Positions 35,821 to 64,000 of a DNA stretch of 64,000 nucleotides are shown here, piece by piece; the first letter of the stretch is position 1, and every line of letters starts with the position of its first letter. The position numbers and the translations under genes are program-made. Where the stretch lies: assembly GCA_023079485.1 (NCBI GenBank), contig CM041084.1, positions 99,676,467-99,740,466 on the forward strand. The letters run 5' to 3'. The notes below the pieces were generated by a model. It had not been told where the DNA came from. It ran no database searches and was given only the letters and a program-made list of their open reading frames with translations. This DNA comes from Archilochus colubris (Eukaryota > Chordata > Aves > Apodiformes > Trochilidae).

Positions 35821-37925
35821 CTGAAATAAAAACCAACAACTGAAAAGGCTTTTGGGACACAAGGTAAATCCTACTTCCCTTCTCCCATGTAACGCCTTCA
35901 ATAAAGGTTAATATTTTGGAGGGAAAAAAAGAAAAGTAAAAAAACCCAAAACTCTCCTCTCACAGATAACTTTATTTGAAGCTTTCTGCTATAGCACCTT
36001 TGCATTAACACAGCCATAAACCTAAGGTGAACAATCTCAAGTTTGTGATATCAAGTATGATACCCTATAAGCAACGACAACAACAGAAATGCCTCAGAAG
36101 AGAAAACCCACCAGTGAAGACCCAAGTATGTAAATGCATAAAGCCGACAGGTAGGATCTGTGTAGTATCTCCCCAGGCTAAAAGTACACACGGGTGCCTA
36201 GGACCAAAGCTACACTGCAATCTTTCACAACCAATAAGATAAGTTGCCCTGTCATCTTTCATGTAAAGAGACAGTTGTTTTCATACCAACAGGTAGATGT
36301 CACACAGGCTTTCAATTCAGTCATGAAGTTTATATATATATATATATATATTTTTTTAAAATACAGACACCAACACTTCGGAAAAAAAACCCCAGACCAA
36401 CAAACTACTGGAGTCTTTGAAGGAGGGAACTTTCAAGAGCCAGGCAAGTGACTGAAGTCAGCCAGAGACACACATCTGCTACTTCAAACAGAGAGAGGAA
36501 ACTGGGTTTGTTCAAAGCATTCCACCTTTCTCCCTTTGTAAAAACTCAGTTTTTCAGCAGGTGGTATTTGTTCCAAATATAGCAGCATGATTAGCCATGT
36601 GCCAGTGAATTCTTACTTGTGCTTAGCCTGTGAACCCAGTCGAAAAAGGACCCTACTGTACTAGGCACTGCACCAATATATAATAAAAGGCAGCCCATGT
36701 TTGGGCAAGTTTACAGTGAGCCTGTATTGTTCTCCTAAGAGGGAAAAAATGCTAATGGGGCACTGAGTTTCTTTCTTTCTTTTCTGCTTTATGAACTTAA
36801 AAAAAAAAAAAGCCCACCCTCAATCAGCAATATCCGAACACAAAAAAGATAGTAGAAAACCAAGCCAACATGTAAATAAGGCACGATCTGGACATTTCAA
36901 GCCTGTATCAGATCAGCCTTTCTCACAATAGTTATTTAATGTTTCTGAATCTCGCTGCGTTGGGCGCTCCACCATCTGTACCCAGGCAAGATTGGAAGAG
37001 ACCTCCCCCTTCTCCTCGGAAAACCTGGGGGCACGCATGGAGAACACGGCATCTTTCCCCTCAGCAAGGGATCGCCGCTTATTCTCCCTCCCACCCAGAA
37101 CAAATAAAAAGTTTTTCTACAACTATAGAGACGGTCCAAACCCGCCGGGCGCTGCATTCCGGCGCCGAGGCCAAGGCCAGCACGATGCTGGACGGGCGAT
37201 CCCGCCGTGCTCTAACACCGCATCGTGCCGACATCGGCTCCGGCCGTGTTCGGATTGTTGTGCAAAAAGTCCCGCAGAAACGTAGCCGGAGCGATGCCAT
37301 TTCCACGAGCACCCTGCTCGGGTGCGCCGACGCCCCGGGGCTGACCGCCCACCTACCCCTGTCCCGGAATCCCCCCCGTGCCGTTCCACCGACCGCCGTT
37401 TCCCGAGACCTTTCACCCGGCATCTCCCCCGACCCCAGCCCGCCCCGCCGGCACTGCGACTCCCCCCACGTCCCCTCTCAGCATCGCTGGCCCTTACCCG
37501 CCGGCTCGCACCCGGGGAGGAGAAGACACCCCCCCCAAAAAAAAATCCCGCCGGCCGATCAACCCGCGCTCGGCTGCCCCTCTCCGCCGAGGCCCCCTCG
37601 CCGCCTCCCGGGAGGCCCGGGCCCCAAAGATGGCACTGCCAGGGGCCCGGGAGGCCGGTGACAGGGAGCGCACCCTCCCTGCCGAAACAGCCCGGGGCAG
37701 GCGGGGCCCCGCACGGGGAGCGGTCCCGGGTTGGGGGGGGGGGGGCGGCCTTCTCCTCCTCCTCCTCCGGCAGGCAGCGGGCGGCTGCGCCGAGCCGCAC
37801 CGAAACTTTCCTGCCACAAAGAAGCAGTCGCCGCCTTCCCCGCCACCGGCTCCATCCCGTCGACACCCCTGCCCGCACCTCTCCCTCCGCGCCTCTCCCC
37901 TCGTTCCTCCGGCGGCTGAGCTCAC
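35821..37925 (-). other. TWSG1: TWSG1 intron 1 (5' UTR intron)
   Basis: The intron is bounded by the predicted GTGAGC donor at 37925 and the TTTCAG acceptor at 35821-35823. It includes the lower part of the CpG island, a (TA)n run at 36331-36351 and a second good donor at 37497. No other gene was seen. Confidence 0.6.
36331..36351. repeat. (TA)n microsatellite
   Basis: Ten TA units are followed directly by a T run and A run. Confidence 0.9.
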
Positions 37926-38660
37926 CGGACGGCGCCGCGGGCCGGGCACCCCCCGCTCCGCCGGCGGCTCTCGCTGCTCCGGAGGCGGCGGCAGCGGCAG
38001 CAGCAACCGCACGCCTCGGCCCGCTGCTCCCCCCTCGGCCGCAGGCAGCGCGGAGGCGGCGGCGCGGCCTCGCATCGCCCCGCCTCGGGGCACCGTCAGG
38101 CGCCAGGACCCTCCCCCCGCCGCCGCCGCCGCCGGCAGCAGCAGCAGCAGCAGCGAACCCCCGGGACCCTCAGTCCCGGCGGACGGGGGGAGGCAGGGGA
38201 GGTGGGTACACGGGAGCTTCCTGCTCGAAAGTGCCGAGCGGGACAGGCGCGGAGGGGCCAGGCGAAGGAGGCTGCATCGCCTCAGAAGGGCCCTGTCTGT
38301 GGAGAGGGGTGAGAGGAGGTGGCGGAAGGGTGCTTCCTCCGGGGGAACGTCCCCACTCCAAGCCGAGTGTGAGCAGGGAAAAGGGTAGAGGTGTGTGGGG
38401 AGCGAGGTCAGCCCAGGGGAACAGGGAAGGGAGGGAGGGACGGGAAGGGCGCCTGGGTAAGCAGCCCTGCACCGGAGGAGTGCGAGCAGGGCGTCGGGAG
38501 GGAAAGGCACCGGGGGGAATCGGGAGTGCAGAGCGGAAGGCTCTGCCGCCGGAGGCTGTCGGACGAAGCTCTGTCCTGAGACGGAGACGGCGGTCGAGGG
38601 GCCGCGCCGGCCAAGCAGGTGGCACGGGAAGTGGGCAGGAGCAAGTGGCGATGAGGAGGG
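37130..38660. promoter_or_regulatory. TWSG1: CpG island promoter of TWSG1
   Basis: About 1.5 kb are rich in GC and CpG and lie directly upstream of the TWSG1 signal-peptide exon. The island contains two minus-strand donors (37925 and 37497), a CGCCGCC/GCAGCAG-rich 5' UTR-like stretch (about 38115-38155), a run of 13 G at 37733-37745 and a YY1-like AAGATGGC at about 37626-37633. No TATA box is evident, so start sites are probably dispersed. The start position itself cannot be read from sequence. Confidence 0.85.
37926..38160 (-). other. TWSG1: TWSG1 exon 1, 5' UTR (predicted)
   Basis: On the minus strand CGCCGTCCG|GTGAGC is a good splice donor inside the CpG island, 2.1 kb upstream of the coding exon acceptor. 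The 5' end is not determinable and 38160 is an estimate. An alternative first exon would end at 37498 (GCCGGCGG|GTAAGG). An ATG at 38075-38073 would open an upstream frame in this exon. Confidence 0.5.
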
Positions 38661-40464
38661 GACCCCGTGCCTTCGGACAGCCTTGCTCAGGATCTCAACA
38701 GCACGGCTTTGAGGGGGATTGTTGCTCCTACGTGCCCAGCGCCAAGGGACCAAGATAGTAAGTTTGGTCCCTAGAAGAAAAACCCAGGAGGAACCTGGCA
38801 AGGAACCCAGAAAGCCAAAGCAGCTCTCAGTCTTCCCAAACCTCACCGGGTGTGTGTTGTGTCCGATGCTGCACTATCACCCCTCCTTGTGTACCCTCCC
38901 AGCTCGCACTAGGTTGCTGAAGGAAATCCACAGCAGGGTTTCTTTAAGCAAAACACTAGGGATCGTCCCACAACTTAAAAAAATAAAAAACTCGAGTGAA
39001 ACAGACTCCGAATTCAAATTATAGAAGCCAAATCATTCTTTTAGGGATTGAAACATTGGGGCAGTCCCTCTTCTTTAAGCAACTAAGTTTTTGTGAAGTA
39101 GTTGCAAATTGAGAACAAGTCTGTTTTGCAGACCCCGATCACAGAAAATCACCTCCCTTTGTAAAGAAAACACAGGCTCACTAACATCTGTCTTCAGATC
39201 TCCTTACAAGCTAGGATACTGCCAAGATATTTTTAAACTATCACCAAAATGTTTCTGCCGATACTTCCGGCGGATAAATTCTGTTTTACGGGGAACACAC
39301 TTCAACCCCCACCATCCTCCCAGCCCCACGAGGTCCGCAGGACTGTTCCAGCTACCAGGTGGCAGAGCTACCGCGTCCCCAACGCTGTCCCTGCTCCCTC
39401 GTTCCTGTCACAGCTGTTGCTCCGGTAGACTCCACAGACCCTCCTGTTCAGTACACACCGAGGTACAACAGCACCACGGTCATGCTATGTGTGAGCACGG
39501 TTGTCCCCTCCAGCCCAAGTATTTTTGTCACCTGCTCCTTGACTACCACAGCCAACTCTCCTGCAGCCCAGTTGATCTTTTCTGTTCTTTACAAAATACT
39601 CTTAAATACTTACATCCTGTGCTTCAAAAAGTCTACATTAGGTTGTTCCACTTCCAGATATGCAAGTTAAGCATATTCGATGGAAGTAAACTCATACCCC
39701 CTTACTAGTTAATAACATTGTTCATTTTTTTCGTTGCCTTTTAAAACAAATATTACTTTTTCTAATATTTTAAACGTTTACAGCTACTTTCAGAAAAACA
39801 TACTTGCATTTCCCCCCGTACACCTTCAATTCAGAGTAATGCCAGGAAGATAGTCCTATATATATAACAACAGGAACAACTTCTTCCACAGGTACCTAAC
39901 AAATAAAGTGGGAGAAAAAAAGCTACATGGCAGGAACTTGCATATTAGTTGGTTTTACTATGCTTGAGCTACTATTACTTTATTCTTGATTGGAACCTGA
40001 TGCAGACATGAGGAGCTTCCTGTCCATGCAGTCAGTCTCTTGTTCAGTGACAGTTTCCTCTCCATCCCATTACCCTGGACATTCACACCAGTGTAAGTAG
40101 TAAGAACTCTGTAGTAGTTCACCTAAGTAATTAAAAATCAGTTCAAACCAAGTACTTTAAATCTCTTTTCCAGGTAACCAGGCCTCCTGCCTAAGCCCCA
40201 TTTCTTTCTTAAGTAATTCCACAGACATCAGATCCCAAGCATTCCTGAATAATTTATGGACTAGAGGGTAACAAATCTTTTTCATGAATATCTCTAACCT
40301 CCTACTAATAAATAATTAACTGTCTACTCAATCAACAGTACTAGGAGTAAAGCCTTAAGTTTTGCAACACAGGAATTCTTTTTCCTTTCTCATTGATCCA
40401 CCTTACGTATTTCAGGAAAGCTAAGATTCAATATAGTGAGTGTTACGGTATGAAGAAATTCCAA
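38661..40464. other. Spacer between ANKRD12 3' end and TWSG1 promoter
   Basis: I recognise no gene here. A 199-codon plus-strand open frame at 39109-39708 has no recognised domain. A plus-strand splice-donor-like AGATAGTAAGT lies at about 38753-38763, which would suit a divergent non-coding transcript from the TWSG1 promoter. Confidence 0.5.
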
Positions 40465-41558
40465 CTAGTAACATGACCAATAAAATTTATTAAACATTAT
40501 ATTTACAACTATTTACATATCCTTCCATAGATTAATATTAAAATAGACAATATACAATTTAAGAATTTTCATTCAAAGGCATTTTGTTGCAAAAAAATAG
40601 GCTCTATTACGAGACCACCATATTAGAGCAAAAGGTTTTGTTTTACACAAAAATATTTTCAGTATAATAAGTCATAGGTATGGCATTACAACAGCAGACT
40701 AATATGAAATATGATTTTGTATATATTACAATTGTTTAGGTATCCGTTATTGAAGTAAAGGAGATAAGGTTTCTGTGAAGCATGCAATACAGTTCAGTTT
40801 CAATTCTTTTACAGTTATGGTGATGGAACAAGCAGCTAAATCAAACACATTCCATACAAAAGAGACCTGCCAACCAGAAACACACTACACTTAATAAAAA
40901 CTACAACTTTGGTCCAATAAAACATTAGACAAAAACTTACATTTAAAATATCTATTTTTATACAGGTTTGAACATTAATTACAAGATTATTTACATTTGC
41001 ACAATATGTATAAAATAAATTATTTTAAAAATGGAGACAATATTACATCTTTTTCCAAAAAGAAATCTATACAGTAATTTACAAAATATAATAAGATCAA
41101 TAGACTATTTTCCTCCAAGTGTTATATTTTCTTCCACAGGCTTTTTTATCATTTTTCTGTGGGAGTTCAACTGTTACTGAAGTTTCATAATACAAAGCTT
41201 TATAGCAGATTTTAAGTATAGCTGGGTTTTTTTTTTTTTTTCTGGTGGCTGTTTTAGTTATTAACAGCTTCCAGCGCTGTTAACTTGCCACATTTCGTCA
41301 TCTTTTTCAGCAGGAAGCTGTAAAGCTACAGGCAAGGTTAAAATACAGATAGTGGCACTGACTGGGAAACTGACTTTAAAATTAGCATCCATCTTCTGTG
41401 CTTGAACAAGAGCCTGTGTCATACTTCTCTGAGTTACTGAGAAACTTAATATTTCACAGAATTAAGTGCTCTGTGTCTTGAAAGAAAAATACCTTTGTGT
41501 ATCACTGTGCCTCAGCCTTTTTGTCCGAGGGGAAGGGTGACCCAGAAGATGCTACTTG
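40465..41558 (-). other. ANKRD12: ANKRD12 3' UTR
   Basis: It follows the ANKRD12 stop codon on the minus strand. The strand carries AATAAA at 40491-40486, the last strong signal before the spacer, with a U-rich stretch shortly after. The UTR is AT-rich with no repeat element recognised. Confidence 0.6.
40486..40491 (-). terminator. ANKRD12: ANKRD12 polyadenylation signal AATAAA
   Basis: The plus strand reads tttatt in the context taaaatttattaaac. It lies about 1.07 kb after the stop codon. Cleavage is expected near 40465-40475. Confidence 0.55.

Positions 41559-64000
<22,442 letters not shown>

Noticed and set aside
37322..38846. 478-codon plus and 450-codon minus open frames, and the 240-codon frame at 36939-37661
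   Set aside because: They overlap on both strands of the TWSG1 CpG island and consist of Arg/Pro/Gly/Ser low complexity. They reflect GC content. The minus frame only coincides with the predicted 5' UTR exon.

Overview
The window is nuclear DNA of a bird. The evidence is eight truncated CR1 retrotransposon copies, several ending in the typical avian (ATTCTATG)-type tail, compact introns, and two vertebrate genes that can be read exon by exon with correct splice sites and reading phases. No bacterial, viral or organellar features were seen. The species cannot be named from the sequence.

Both recognised genes are on the minus strand, so they read from high to low coordinates. From 64000 down to about 40465 lies the 3' part of ANKRD12, a nuclear ankyrin-repeat cofactor. 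Seven exons are visible: two ankyrin exons, one 4.7 kb lysine-rich exon (54391-59087), three small exons of 99, 144 and 96 bp, and the last exon with the stop codon and 3' UTR. The first roughly 230 residues lie outside the window. After about 2.3 kb of spacer comes a CpG island (37130-38660), the promoter of TWSG1 (twisted gastrulation), a secreted BMP-binding modulator. All four coding exons of TWSG1 are present and join into an intact 223-residue protein. Its 3' UTR probably runs to an AATAAA near 11733.

A second CpG island (6985-8330) carries a strong minus-strand splice donor at 7653 and two ZNF143/THAP11-type promoter motifs. It has no recognisable protein. By the conserved vertebrate order ANKRD12 - TWSG1 - RALBP1, all in one direction, I infer that it is the promoter and non-coding first exon of RALBP1. 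Positions 1-7653 would then be RALBP1 intron 1. No RALBP1 coding exon is in the window.

The three genes are neighbours by ancient synteny, not an operon, and no shared pathway is implied. The rest is AT-rich intron and spacer with CR1 copies in both orientations, a 99 bp (TATGG)n array, a (TA)n/(CA)n compound array and many short A/C- or T/G-rich tracts. The most unusual structure is a 335 bp fold-back element at 12200-12534. It has arms of about 129 bp, a 76 bp loop, TG...CA ends and a 6 bp direct repeat on each side, and it lies inside the likely TWSG1 3' UTR. Also notable are a small isolated GC island with a CTCF-like site in an ANKRD12 intron (about 49024-49210) and possible upstream ORFs in both predicted 5' UTRs.
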